Assembly (NCBI GenBank): GCA_963738185.1
Contig: CAVTVA010000001.1
Coordinates: 682,001 to 746,000, forward strand
Source of the DNA: AP-15 sp963738185
GTDB lineage: Bacteria; Pseudomonadota; Alphaproteobacteria; ATCC43930; CGMCC-115725
Length of the DNA: 64,000 bases
Direction of reading: 5' to 3'
A model generated the notes under the pieces. It was not told the DNA's origin. It did no database searches and was given only the letters and a program-made list of their open reading frames with translations. Positions 23,368-31,915 of this stretch are shown piece by piece. Each line of letters begins with the position of its first letter. Position 1 is the first letter of the stretch. The position numbers and the translations under genes are program-made.

Positions 23368-24963
23368 TTAAAACCCGAAGGCGAGGCCGTCTTTGCGCGG
23401 CTCCGAGCCGCCGATCAGCACCCCGCGCTGGTGGTCGATCCAGATCGCCTGGCAGCCGCCGAGCGGCACCTCCTGCACCGCGATCTCGTGCCCGCGGCGG
23501 GCGAGGTCCGCGACGATCGGCTGCGGAACGGAGCGCTCGACCTGCAGGGCGCCGTTGAGCGCCAGAATGCGCGGCTGCTCGGCAGCCTGCTGCGGGTCCA
23601 TGCCGCGATCGAGCACGCGATGCAAAAAATGCGCATGGCCCATCGCCTGATAGTGCCCGCCCATCACCCCGAACGGCATCACCGCGCGGCCGTCCTTGAC
23701 CAGCATGCCCGGGATGATCGTATGGAACGGGCGCTTGCCCGGCGCGATCGCGTTCGGATGGCCGGGGATCGTGCGAAACCCGGTGCCGCGGTTGTGCAGC
23801 AAGACCCCGCTTTCGGGCGCCACGATGCCGCTGCCAAACGCGGAAAACAGTGAGTTGATAAACGAGCAGGCGTTCCCGTCGCGGTCGACGACGCACAGAT
23901 AGACCGTGTCCTTGTGCTCGATCTCGGCCCAGTGGGGCCCCGGCAATGCCCGGTCGAGCCGAATCGTCTGTCGCGTCCGCTCGGCCCGAGCTTCCGATAG
24001 GTAATCTGCGACATCGACCGGGACGTGATCGGGGTCGCAGATAAAATTGTCGCGCACCCAATAGGCCGCCTTGTTTGCTTCGGCCAAGAGGTGCAGCCGA
24101 TCGGCCTCGCTGAACCCGTCGCCGCCCGATCCACCGGCGCCGAGCGCGTAGCCCTCAAGCGTGCGCAAGATCATCAACGCCGCCATGCCCTGGCCATTGG
24201 GCGGGCACTCATAGACGTCGTAGCCGCGATAGGATGTCGTGATCGGCTCGACCCAATTCGCGCGCTGGGCTGCGAAATCCTCCTCCTCGTGCAAGCCGCC
24301 GAGCACCTTTAGCCGGCCGACGATGTCGCGCATCACCGCGCCATCATAAAAGGCTTCGCGGCCGTCGCGGCCGATCCGCCGCAGGGTGGCGGCGAGCGGC
24401 GGGTTGCTGATCCGGTCGCCGGCCTCGGGGGGCCTCCCGCCGGGCAGAAACAGCGCCGCGGTCACCGGGTCGCGCAATTTCGCCTGGTTGCGCTGCCAGT
24501 CGGCGGCGATGCGCGGGGTCACGACGTATCCCCCCTCGGCGGCCCGCGCCGCCGGCTCAAGCAGTTCGGCGAGCGGCCGGGTCCCGTGCTCGCGGTTAAA
24601 GGTGCACCAAGCATCGACCGCACCCGGCACGGTCACGGCGTGCGGCGTCGGCACCTCGATCTCTCTGATGCCGTGCTCGACATACCACTCGACGGTTGCC
24701 TTGGCCGGCGCGCGCCCCGATCCGTTCAGCGCCACCGGCAAGCCCCCGGCGCGCGAATAAAGGACAAAGCAGTCGCCGCCGATCCCGGTGCTTTGCGGCT
24801 CGACCACGCATTGCATCGCAACCGCCGCGATCGCGGCGTCGGCGGCGTTGCCGCCCGCGCGCAGCACGTCGAGCGCCGCCAATGTCGCCATCGGGTGCGA
24901 GGTTGCCGCCATCCCGTTCGCCGCCATCGCCGCCGAGCGCCCCGGAATGTTGAAGTCGCGCAT
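23368..24963 (-). CDS. ggt: Gamma-glutamyltransferase family protein
   Basis: A 531-residue N-terminal nucleophile hydrolase that self-cleaves and transfers or hydrolyses gamma-glutamyl groups. The N-terminal part has MAATSHPMATLAALDVLRAGGNAADA (shortened here) and STGIGGDCFVLY; the catalytic Thr is expected in EHKDTVYLCVVDRDGN, followed by FINSLFSAFGSGIV and a GRAVMPFGVMGGHYQAMGH motif. There is no clear signal peptide, unlike the periplasmic E. coli enzyme, so it may be the cytosolic GGT/oxamate-amidohydrolase-like branch. It is divergent from the MBL-fold gene. Confidence 0.9.
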   Translation of the reverse strand: MRDFNIPGRSAAMAANGMAATSHPMATLAALDVLRAGGNAADAAIAAVAMQCVVEPQSTGIGGDCFVLYSRAGGLPVALNGSGRAPAKATVEWYVEHGIREIEVPTPHAVTVPGAVDAWCTFNREHGTRPLAELLEPAARAAEGGYVVTPRIAADWQRNQAKLRDPVTAALFLPGGRPPEAGDRISNPPLAATLRRIGRDGREAFYDGAVMRDIVGRLKVLGGLHEEEDFAAQRANWVEPITTSYRGYDVYECPPNGQGMAALMILRTLEGYALGAGGSGGDGFSEADRLHLLAEANKAAYWVRDNFICDPDHVPVDVADYLSEARAERTRQTIRLDRALPGPHWAEIEHKDTVYLCVVDRDGNACSFINSLFSAFGSGIVAPESGVLLHNRGTGFRTIPGHPNAIAPGKRPFHTIIPGMLVKDGRAVMPFGVMGGHYQAMGHAHFLHRVLDRGMDPQQAAEQPRILALNGALQVERSVPQPIVADLARRGHEIAVQEVPLGGCQAIWIDHQRGVLIGGSEPRKDGLAFGF

Positions 24964-25096
24964 CGCCCCATCCTTGGCCCAGGGTGTAAATCACCCGCCG
25001 GGGGAGCAACCCTGGCCGGCGGGCGCATCGCTTGCCCGCAACTCATGCACTGTCCTACCTTGCACGTCAATTCGCCAACCGGGAAGAACGCCGACA

Positions 25097-26138
25097 ATGG
25101 ATGGAAGCTTTGCCGAGCTGCGCTTTCCGGTTGCGAGCCCGCCGACGCCGGGCGAAACCATCGCGGTCGCGCCGGGTGTGCAGTGGCTGCGCATGCCGCT
25201 GCCCTTCGCGCTCGACCACATCAATCTTTGGCTGATCGAGGACGGACCCGGCTGGACGATTGTCGATGCCGGCTTCGCCATGGCCGAGACCAAGGCGCTG
25301 TGGCAGCGGATTTTCGCCGAGCGGCTCGACGGGCTGCCAGTCACGCGGATCATCGTCACCCACTATCATCCCGACCATATCGGGCTCGCCCAGTGGTTGT
25401 GCGCGCGCTGGCGGGCGCCATTGTGGACGACCGAGAAGGAATGGCTGCACGCGCAAGTAATGAGCCGGGGCGGCGACGATTTCGTGCCGGCGCGTCGCGA
25501 ATTTGCCCGCCGCGCCGGCATGGACGCAGCCTCGAGCGCGCTGTTCGCCGAGCATGGGGCAGGCTATCGCCGCGGCGTTCCGGCCGTGCCGGCCAGTTTT
25601 CGACGCATAGCTGACGGCATGCAGATCGAAATCGGCGGGCGCGACTGGCAGGTGATCGTCGGCGAGGGCCACGCCCCCGAACTTGCCTGTCTTTACTGCG
25701 CCGAAGCGGGGGTGCTGATCGCGGGCGACCAGGTGCTGCCCCGGATCTCGCCCAATATCAGCGTCCAGGCGCACGAGCCCGACGGCGACCCATTGGCCCG
25801 CTATCTCGGTTCGCTGGCCAAACTGCGCGCGGCGGTCCCGCCCGAAACCCTGGTCCTGCCGTCGCACAACCTGCCGTTTTTCGGCCTCCATGCGCGGATT
25901 GACGCGCTCGCGGCGCACCACCGCGCCCGGTGCGAGGACATTCTGGCCGCCTGCGCCACCCCGCAAAGTGCGCGTCGACCTGCTGCCGCTGCTGTTCCGC
26001 CGGCCGCTTGACCGGCACCAGATGGCGTTTGCCCTTGGCGAGGCTTTGGCGCACCTGCATTATCTGATGGCGCAAGGCGCCCTCGACCGCGTGCCAGGCG
26101 CGGACGGCATCAATCGCTTTATTCGTATCGGCTGGTGA
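25097..26138 (+). pseudogene. MBL-fold metallohydrolase with a frameshift near the C terminus
   Basis: Metallo-beta-lactamase fold enzyme: THYHPDHIGLAQWL (HxHxDH), IVGEGHAPELACLY (His), LIAGDQVLPRISPNIS (Asp) and VLPSHNLPFFGLHARI (His) supply the two metal sites. The reading frame from 25097 ends at 26011 after an unrelated tail. One frame over, VRVDLLPLLFRRPLDRHQMA and FALGEALAHLHYLMAQGAL continue the usual C-terminal helical domain to a stop at 26136-26138. Deleting one C from the CCCC run at 25959-25962 joins them. The intact product would be about 346 residues. Family members hydrolyse thioesters or glutathione conjugates; substrate unknown. It could be a sequencing error. Confidence 0.85.
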
Positions 26139-26178
26139 CGAGCAGGGAAAAAGCGCAGGCAATCATCGGGAGGGGGCT

Positions 26179-27450
26179 ATGGGGGAACGGGGAGTTTTGC
26201 GCCGCCGTCTCGGCGCGTTTGCCGCCGCGGCCGCGTTTGCCGCGGGCATTCTCGCCGCCGGCGCCACGCGTGCGGCCGAGCCGATCACGATCGGTTTTGG
26301 CATGGGGTTGACCGGCGGGCTCGCCGCCGCCGGCAAGTCGGCGCTGCTGGCGATGCAGATCTGGAAGGACGACACCAACGCCAAGGGCGGGCTCTTGGGA
26401 CGGCAAGTTAAGCTCGTCTATTACGACGACCAGAGCAACCCGGCGACGGTGCCCGGGATTTACACAAAGCTGATCGATATCGACAAGGTAAACTTTATCG
26501 TATCCGGCTACGGCACAAATTTGATCGCGCCGGCAATGCCGGTGGCGATCTCGAACGGCCGGCTGTTTCTTGGGTTGTTCGGGCTCGCGGTCAACAGCGA
26601 GTTCCATTATCCGAAGTACTTTTCGATGCTGCCCGCCGGGCCGGACCCGAAGCACGCCTTTTGCGAGCCGTTCTTCAAGGTCGCAATGGCCGCCAACCCC
26701 AAGCCAAAGACGCTGGCGCTGCTGGCCGAAGACGCCGAGTTCCCCAAGAACGCCTCGGAAGGGGTGCGCGACATCGCCAAGCGCGACGGCATCAAGATCG
26801 TCTATGACAGGACCTATCCGCCGGGCACGCCCGACTTCACCCCGATCGTGCACGCCATCCAGGCGACCAACCCCGACATGGTGTTTGTCGCGTCCTATCC
26901 GCCGGGATCGGCCGGCATGCTGCGCGCCGCAACCGAATCCGGGCTCAAGACCCGCTTTTTTGGCGGCGGCATGGTTGGGCTGCAATACACCCCGTTCAAG
27001 GAGCAGTTCGGGCCGAAGCTTAACGGCGTCGTCGATTACGACTGGTGGATCCCGGCGCCGACGATGCAGTTTCCAGGCATCCTCGAGTTTCTAAAGGAAT
27101 ACCAGGCCAAGGCGCCGAGCCAAGGGGTCGATCCGCTCGGCTGGTATCTGCCGCCCTTTGCCTACGCCAATTTACAAGTGCTGGCCCAGGCGATCGAGGG
27201 CACCAAGAGCCTCGACCAGGACAAGCTCGCCGATTACATGCACAGCCATCCGTTTAAGACGATCGTCGGCGACATCACCTTCGGAAAGGACGGAGAATGG
27301 TCTAAGCCGCGAGTGCTCGAAGTGCAGTGGCAGAACATCAAAAGCAATACTCTCGCCCAGTTCAAGGACACCAAGGTCGAAGCGATCCTAGAGCCCGACC
27401 AATACCGCACGGGCACGGTCATAGCCCCGTATGATGGCGGCAAGGAATAG
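26179..27450 (+). CDS. ABC transporter substrate-binding protein, branched-chain amino acid (LivK) type
   Basis: A 423-residue exported type I periplasmic binding protein. The N terminus has a twin-Arg-like GVLRRRLGAF stretch and a hydrophobic Ala-rich segment ending ATRAAEP, a plausible signal cleavage site. The mature part begins ITIGFGMGLTGGLAAAGKSA and includes GGLLGRQVKLVYYDDQSNP, both typical. These proteins feed HAAT permeases with amino acids, amides or aromatic acids. No permease or ATPase genes accompany it here, so it may be an orphan serving a distant transporter. The GGGAGGGGG ribosome site is strong; the VOC gene follows 9 bp later. Confidence 0.92.
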   Translation: MGERGVLRRRLGAFAAAAAFAAGILAAGATRAAEPITIGFGMGLTGGLAAAGKSALLAMQIWKDDTNAKGGLLGRQVKLVYYDDQSNPATVPGIYTKLIDIDKVNFIVSGYGTNLIAPAMPVAISNGRLFLGLFGLAVNSEFHYPKYFSMLPAGPDPKHAFCEPFFKVAMAANPKPKTLALLAEDAEFPKNASEGVRDIAKRDGIKIVYDRTYPPGTPDFTPIVHAIQATNPDMVFVASYPPGSAGMLRAATESGLKTRFFGGGMVGLQYTPFKEQFGPKLNGVVDYDWWIPAPTMQFPGILEFLKEYQAKAPSQGVDPLGWYLPPFAYANLQVLAQAIEGTKSLDQDKLADYMHSHPFKTIVGDITFGKDGEWSKPRVLEVQWQNIKSNTLAQFKDTKVEAILEPDQYRTGTVIAPYDGGKE

Positions 27451-27459
27451 GAAAATCCG

Positions 27460-27858
27460 ATGGCAAAGATCAATCACGTGGCGCTCAAGGTGGCCGACCT
27501 CGAGGCGGCAACCAAATTCTACGAGAACGTGTTCGGGTTCCGCCAGGTCGGCACCGGGCATTCGCGCGGGCATACCTCGCGCCACCTGACCGACGGCTAT
27601 GTCGATCTGGCGCTGATGGTTTATGACAGCGAGGAGGATGCGGAAGCAAAGCTCACCGGCATCGGCCCGGCGATCCACCATTTCGGCATCGCGGTCGAAG
27701 ACCGGCAGGCGACCCTCGCCAAGATCGAGGAGTTCGGCGGCACGATCCTCTCAAAGCCCGATGCCGGAACCGTCAAGTTCCGCTCCCCCGACGGCACGAT
27801 CGCCGAGATCGCCGACCCCGGCCGCTACCAGCAGATGGCCGATCGTCGTCGCTCTTAG
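27460..27858 (+). CDS. VOC (glyoxalase/dioxygenase) superfamily protein
   Basis: A 132-residue protein with two beta-alpha-beta-beta-beta modules: INHVALKVADLEAATKFYEN (metal-ligand His) and IHHFGIAVEDRQATLAKIEE, then FRSPDGTIAEIAD with a likely metal-binding Glu. Members include glyoxalase I, extradiol dioxygenases and epimerases. It begins 9 bp after the solute-binding protein, suggesting a joint catabolic role, but the substrate cannot be read from sequence. Confidence 0.88.
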   Translation: MAKINHVALKVADLEAATKFYENVFGFRQVGTGHSRGHTSRHLTDGYVDLALMVYDSEEDAEAKLTGIGPAIHHFGIAVEDRQATLAKIEEFGGTILSKPDAGTVKFRSPDGTIAEIADPGRYQQMADRRRS

Positions 27859-27911
27859 CAGTGGGAACCTGACAGATAGCTCCTACCCCCTTCCTCGTCG
27901 CCCCCGCGAAG

Positions 27912-28104
27912 GAGCGTGTGAAGAAATCGCCATCAAGTCGCCTTCCCGGCGAAAGCCGGGACCCACGCGTCCGCCACTCCGAGCTTTTCAAGCAATTACG
28001 ATTTGCCTGAACCAACAACTACCGGTCGGTGCCGTGGGCCGATGGGCCCCGGCTTTCGCCGGGGTGACGAATTGACGAGCTGAGAGAGATTTCTTCACAT
28101 GCTC
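27912..28104. repeat. MITE-like element, copy 1 (193 bp, terminal inverted repeats)
   Basis: Ends are GAGCGTGTGAAGAAATC at 27912 and, inverted, GAGCATGTGAAGAAATC ending at 28104: 16 of 17 bases match. Inside are TTCCCGGCGAAAGCCGGGA and CCCCGGCTTTCGCCGGGG hairpins flanking a unique middle (CTTTTCAAGCAATTACG). A clearly related copy lies at 54102-54293. No coding capacity is seen, so this would be non-autonomous. Between 28105 and 28216 a further hairpin (TGCCCGCTTTCGCGGGCA) fills the rest of the gap. Confidence 0.75.
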
Positions 28105-28216
28105 GAAGGCGGGGTCCAGGGTGCCGAGGTACGGAGCTTTGGACCCTAGGTGCCCGCTTTCGCGGGCATGACGAAAATATCGCACAATGAATTTCGCGCC
28201 GCTAGAAGTCGGCTCA

Positions 28217-29434
28217 TCATTTGTTTTTCGCGGCGGCGTGCTCGGCCTTGGAGAGCGTCAGCTTTTCCGGATGGATGATGGTTTTGTTGGCGGCGGCGCG
28301 GGCGGCGCCGAGATTGGCGAACTCGGTTTCGGCCCCCTCGCGCTGCAGCACATAGGCGGTGGACATCGGCTTGCCGCTGTTCTGGTCGGCGACGCTGCGC
28401 TTGACGATCGTCCAATGGACCCGCCGCGTCGCATTCTCCGCGCCCTCGTCGGCAACATCTTCAAAACCGCGATCGACCATCAATTCGAGCGTATAGAGCT
28501 TCTGTAGCGGCCGGTTCGGCGCATCTCGGCCGCGGCCGGGACGGCGGTCGGCGGCGCGGCCCTGGGGGCGCGACGGCCCCGCGCGGCGGGCGCCGCGATC
28601 GCGCGAGCCAGGCTCCCGCCGGTCAATCGGCGATGGTTCACGCTGCGCCCCCGCGGCGGCGCCCGGCAACGCCTGCCCGCTCGCTCGCTCGCTGCGTGGC
28701 CGGCGATGGCGCGGCGCTCGGCCGGGGCGCGGCTCGGCACCTGGCGACGGCCCGCCTGGTGGTGCCGCGTCGGGCGCGCCCGCGCTGATTGCGGCCGCGC
28801 TGATCGCCTTGGGACGCCGGCGACGACGGCGTCCGGGCGCGCCTGCAACCCGCTGCTCACGCTCGGCATGCTGGAGAGCCCCGGCCACTGACGGGTCGTC
28901 GCCCGCTGCCGGCGCATCGGCTGCCGCCTCGCTCGCGTTCGCTCGAGGTTGCGCCGTCCGCAGGTGCAGGGTCCGTTCCAACTCGGCCACGGCGGGAGCG
29001 GCGCCTTCGAACTCAGCCTGCTGCGCATCTGGACCCGGAGGCTGCATGGCGGGTCCTGGGCCGGCGGAGCCGCCGGGTCGAGGCGGCCTGCGCCGCCGGC
29101 GGCGACGCAGGCGCAGCTCGTGCGATTCGCCTGCGCTCGACGCCTCGGCCCGCCCGATCTGCGATGGCGTCTCGCCGGGCGATGGGCTCGGCTCGGCCGG
29201 CCCGTCCGCAGGCGTCGCAGATCCGGCGCCGGCTTCGAGCGGGCGGCGGCGCCGGCGGCGTCGGCGGCGGCGAAGCGGCTCGCCGCTCGGCGCGGTGTCG
29301 CTCTGCGCCGGGTCGAGGGCCGGCACGCTCGCGGCAGCATCGGCCGGCTGGGCGATCGGCGGCTCGGTTCCCACCCGCTCGGCCGGCGAACCGTCGGCTT
29401 CAGGCGGCATCGGGGACGTTTCCTCGGTAGGCAT
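28217..29434 (-). CDS. Arg-rich, low-complexity protein with a conserved C-terminal domain
   Basis: A 405-residue protein. The first ~290 residues are predicted disordered, rich in Ala, Pro, Glu and Gly, and broken by three arginine tracts (a run of ten Arg in LRRRRRRRRRRPLE, plus LRLRRRRRRRPP and GRRRRRRPK). The last ~115 residues look folded: LQKLYTLELMVDRGFEDVA, RRVHWTIVKRSVADQNSGKP and EFANLGAARAAANKTIIHPE. The basic tracts suggest RNA or ribosome binding; similar Arg-tract proteins occur in related alphaproteobacteria, but I do not recognise a characterised one. It diverges from the LigBA gene. Confidence 0.75.
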   Translation of the reverse strand: MPTEETSPMPPEADGSPAERVGTEPPIAQPADAAASVPALDPAQSDTAPSGEPLRRRRRRRRRRPLEAGAGSATPADGPAEPSPSPGETPSQIGRAEASSAGESHELRLRRRRRRRPPRPGGSAGPGPAMQPPGPDAQQAEFEGAAPAVAELERTLHLRTAQPRANASEAAADAPAAGDDPSVAGALQHAEREQRVAGAPGRRRRRRPKAISAAAISAGAPDAAPPGGPSPGAEPRPGRAPRHRRPRSERASGQALPGAAAGAQREPSPIDRREPGSRDRGARRAGPSRPQGRAADRRPGRGRDAPNRPLQKLYTLELMVDRGFEDVADEGAENATRRVHWTIVKRSVADQNSGKPMSTAYVLQREGAETEFANLGAARAAANKTIIHPEKLTLSKAEHAAAKNK

Positions 29435-29504
29435 TTTGACGCTCGCAGCTCAAAGGTGAGCTGCCATATTATCAACCGATCACCGGTCGGGAGAAAGCGC
29501 CGTG

Positions 29505-30557
29505 ATGTCGAGCGTGATCGGCGGGGCGATGCTGCCCCATGCCCCGCAATTCTTCACCCTTCCCGAGACCGAAGACCACGGCGCGGTCGAGCGGGTCAAG
29601 GCGGTCGCGGCCCAGATCGGCGCCAAGCTCCGGGCGATGATGCCCGATCTTTGGATCATCTTTGCCAACGACCATGCCGAGCAGTTCTTTCACACCGCGG
29701 CGCCGCCGTTCACGATCCATGTCGGCGGCGAAGCACAGGGCGCCTTTGCCGGCCGCAAATTTCACTGGCGGGTCGCGGGCGAGACGGGCTTCGAGATCGT
29801 GCGCGAGATGTACGCGCAGGGCTTTGACCCGGCGTTCAGCAGCACCGCCAAAATCGATTACGCAATCGGCATCCCACTGACGCATCTCGGCATCGATGAT
29901 CCGGTGCTGCCGATCTACGTCAACGCCTACCTGCCGCCGCAGCCGACCATGGAGCGCTGCTTTGCCTTTGGCCAGGCGCTGGCGCGGATCGTCAGCGCGA
30001 TGGGGCTGAAGACGGCGGTGCTGGCGAGCGGCGGAATGTCGCATTTCCCCGGGACCGACCGCTATGCCGAGCCCGACCTCGCCTGGGACCGCAAAGCCCT
30101 CGACCAGCTCGCCGCCGGCAACCTCAAATCATTGCTCGGCTATGATGCGGCCGAGCTCGACGCGGCGGGCAATGTCGAGCTGCGCTGCTGGGCCTGCGCC
30201 GCCGGGGCGCTTGGCGAGCGCAAGCCCGACATCGTCGCGCTGGAGCCCTCCTGGCACCACAACTACGCCTCGCTCGGGTGGTTCGGCCCCCTTCCGAGCA
30301 GCCCCGAGCCGCATTACCCGTCGATCCGGCCCGAGCTGGTCGAGCTGACCGCCGCGCTGCAGGGTCTCGCCCATGACGAGAAGAGCCGCACCGCCTTTCT
30401 GAGCGACGCGGGCGCCTATGCCGCGCGGTTCCGGCTGACGCCGGAGCAGCGGGCGGCACTGCTGGCGCTCGACACCCGCGCCATCGTGGCGATGGGCGCC
30501 CATCCGCTGGTGCCGTTTCTCGCCAAAATGCAGGTGGGGCGAGAACGGCGCGGCTGA
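29505..30557 (+). CDS. LigB-LigA fusion extradiol ring-cleavage dioxygenase
   Basis: A 350-residue protein combining both subunits of protocatechuate 4,5-dioxygenase-type enzymes. The LigB part (about residues 1-265) has AMLPHAPQFF and FANDHAEQFF, whose His residues bind Fe(II), GGMSHFPGTDRY with the catalytic His, and ALEPSWHHNY. The last ~80 residues (LTAALQGLAHDEKSRTAFLS, then FRLTPEQRAALLALDTRAIV) match the small LigA alpha subunit, which is usually a separate gene. It opens aromatic rings of catecholic acids (protocatechuate, gallate or similar). The GTG at 29502 directly before the ATG is an alternative start. It stands alone, without other ring-degradation genes. Confidence 0.9.
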   Translation: MSSVIGGAMLPHAPQFFTLPETEDHGAVERVKAVAAQIGAKLRAMMPDLWIIFANDHAEQFFHTAAPPFTIHVGGEAQGAFAGRKFHWRVAGETGFEIVREMYAQGFDPAFSSTAKIDYAIGIPLTHLGIDDPVLPIYVNAYLPPQPTMERCFAFGQALARIVSAMGLKTAVLASGGMSHFPGTDRYAEPDLAWDRKALDQLAAGNLKSLLGYDAAELDAAGNVELRCWACAAGALGERKPDIVALEPSWHHNYASLGWFGPLPSSPEPHYPSIRPELVELTAALQGLAHDEKSRTAFLSDAGAYAARFRLTPEQRAALLALDTRAIVAMGAHPLVPFLAKMQVGRERRG

Positions 30558-30706
30558 TAGCTGTCTCGGATCGGGTGACGATCGGGGGACATCGTTGCCG
30601 GGCCGAGCCCCCATGCGGCATTGCTTCTCCAAGCCAAGCGTGAAGAGCTCATCGCAGCGGCGGGCCGAGATTGACGCAGAGTAACGATCGGCGGGCCGGT
30701 GCGGGC

Positions 30707-31795
30707 GTGAGCAGCAGGCAATGGCGGAGCAAGCGCTTCGCGGGCGGCCTGTGGCTGATCGTCGTGCTGCTGGCGCTGCCCGCCTGCGCGCCAACGAGCA
30801 GCCCGATAGCGAGCCTGCGCCACCCCGAGGCCCGAACCCACCAACCAGCGCCAAGGCCGGCGCCGCGTTTCACCGATGGCAAGTTCGTTACCACCGACGG
30901 CGAGCGCCTGCCGCTGCGCAAATGGCTGCCGCACGGCAACACCAAGGCGGTGATCCTGGCGCTGCATGGCTTCAACGACTACAGCAACGCCTTTGCCGGG
31001 CCGGGCAAGGCCTGGGCCAAGGACGGCATCGCCACCTATGCCTACGATCAGCGCGGCTTTGGGGCGGCGCCCGAGCGCGGCAGATGGCCGGGCTCTGCAG
31101 CGCTCGCAATTGATGCTGCGACGGCCTGTGGCATCTTGCGCCGCTTATACCCCGGCGTGCCGCTCTACCTGCTCGGCGAGAGCATGGGGGGTGCCGTCGC
31201 GGTGGTGGCGATGAGCGGTGAACTCGGATTTCCGGCCCCGGATGTCGACGGGGTGATCCTGGCGGCGCCGGCGGTGTGGGGCCGGCCGACGATGGGGCTG
31301 ATCCCGCGCATCGCGCTGGCAGTCGCGGTTCGGCTCGCTCCAAGGTTGACTCTGACCGGGCGTGGGCTGCATATCCGGGCCTCGGACAACATTCCGATGC
31401 TCAGGGCATTGGCCCGGGACCCATTGGTGATCAAAGATACCCGCGTCGATACGATTTGGGGCCTGGTCAACCTGATGGATGCCGCCCTCGCTGCCGCTCC
31501 GCGGCTGCATGCGCCCGTGTTGCTGATGTATGGCGCCAAGGACGAGATCATCCCAAAGCGGCCGATCCGCCGATTTGTCCGCTCGCTGCCGCGTACCCGC
31601 GCAGACCGCCGCAGCCTTGCCTATTATCGGCACGGCTATCACATGTTGATGCGCGATCTCGACTCCCGGTTGATCACCGCCGATGTCGCCGGCTGGGTGC
31701 TCACCCCGGGGGCGCCGCTGCTGTCGGGAGCGGACCGCGGCGCGCGCGTAGCAGTTCTTGGCCGATCCAGCCAGGCGTCGCTCGGCGGACCCTAG
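30707..31795 (+). CDS. Alpha/beta hydrolase, lysophospholipase-like lipoprotein
   Basis: A serine hydrolase of 362 residues from the GTG at 30707; a TTG at 30671 is an alternative start and neither has a strong ribosome site. The N-terminal hydrophobic segment ending LLALPAC is a lipobox, so it is probably lipid-anchored after export. The catalytic pattern includes the oxyanion region LHGFNDYSNAF, the nucleophile elbow YLLGESMGGAVAV, Asp in LMYGAKDEIIPK and His in YRHGYHMLMRD. This is the monoglyceride lipase/lysophospholipase branch. It precedes the CarS-like gene, hinting at a joint lipid role, but the two are separated by a tandem repeat. Confidence 0.88.
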   Translation: MSSRQWRSKRFAGGLWLIVVLLALPACAPTSSPIASLRHPEARTHQPAPRPAPRFTDGKFVTTDGERLPLRKWLPHGNTKAVILALHGFNDYSNAFAGPGKAWAKDGIATYAYDQRGFGAAPERGRWPGSAALAIDAATACGILRRLYPGVPLYLLGESMGGAVAVVAMSGELGFPAPDVDGVILAAPAVWGRPTMGLIPRIALAVAVRLAPRLTLTGRGLHIRASDNIPMLRALARDPLVIKDTRVDTIWGLVNLMDAALAAAPRLHAPVLLMYGAKDEIIPKRPIRRFVRSLPRTRADRRSLAYYRHGYHMLMRDLDSRLITADVAGWVLTPGAPLLSGADRGARVAVLGRSSQASLGGP

Positions 31796-31802
31796 GATCG
31801 AC

Positions 31803-31914
31803 GAACCCCGAGAATCCGCCAGCCCCGAGAATCCGATCAGCCCCGAGAATCCATCAGCCCCGAGAATCCATCAGCCCGAGAATCCATCAGCCCGAGAATC
31901 CATCAACCCGAGAA
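31803..31914. repeat. Short tandem repeat, 16-18 bp unit, about 6-7 copies
   Basis: Units of the form CCCCGAGAATCCATCAG follow each other with small length changes (CCCGAGAATCCATCAG in later copies, CCCGAGAATCCGCCAG and CCGATCAG in early ones). The array fills the 120 bp between the hydrolase stop and the ATG of the CarS-like gene at 31916, so it includes that gene's leader. There are no spacers, so it is not a CRISPR. Confidence 0.85.
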
Positions 31915-31915
31915 C

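Noticed and set aside
26179..27450. Full branched-chain amino acid ABC transporter operon
   Set aside because: Only the solute-binding protein is present; no permease or ATPase genes occur nearby.
31803..31914. CRISPR array suspected from the 16-18 bp repeats
   Set aside because: Units are directly adjacent with no spacers, and there are no cas genes nearby.
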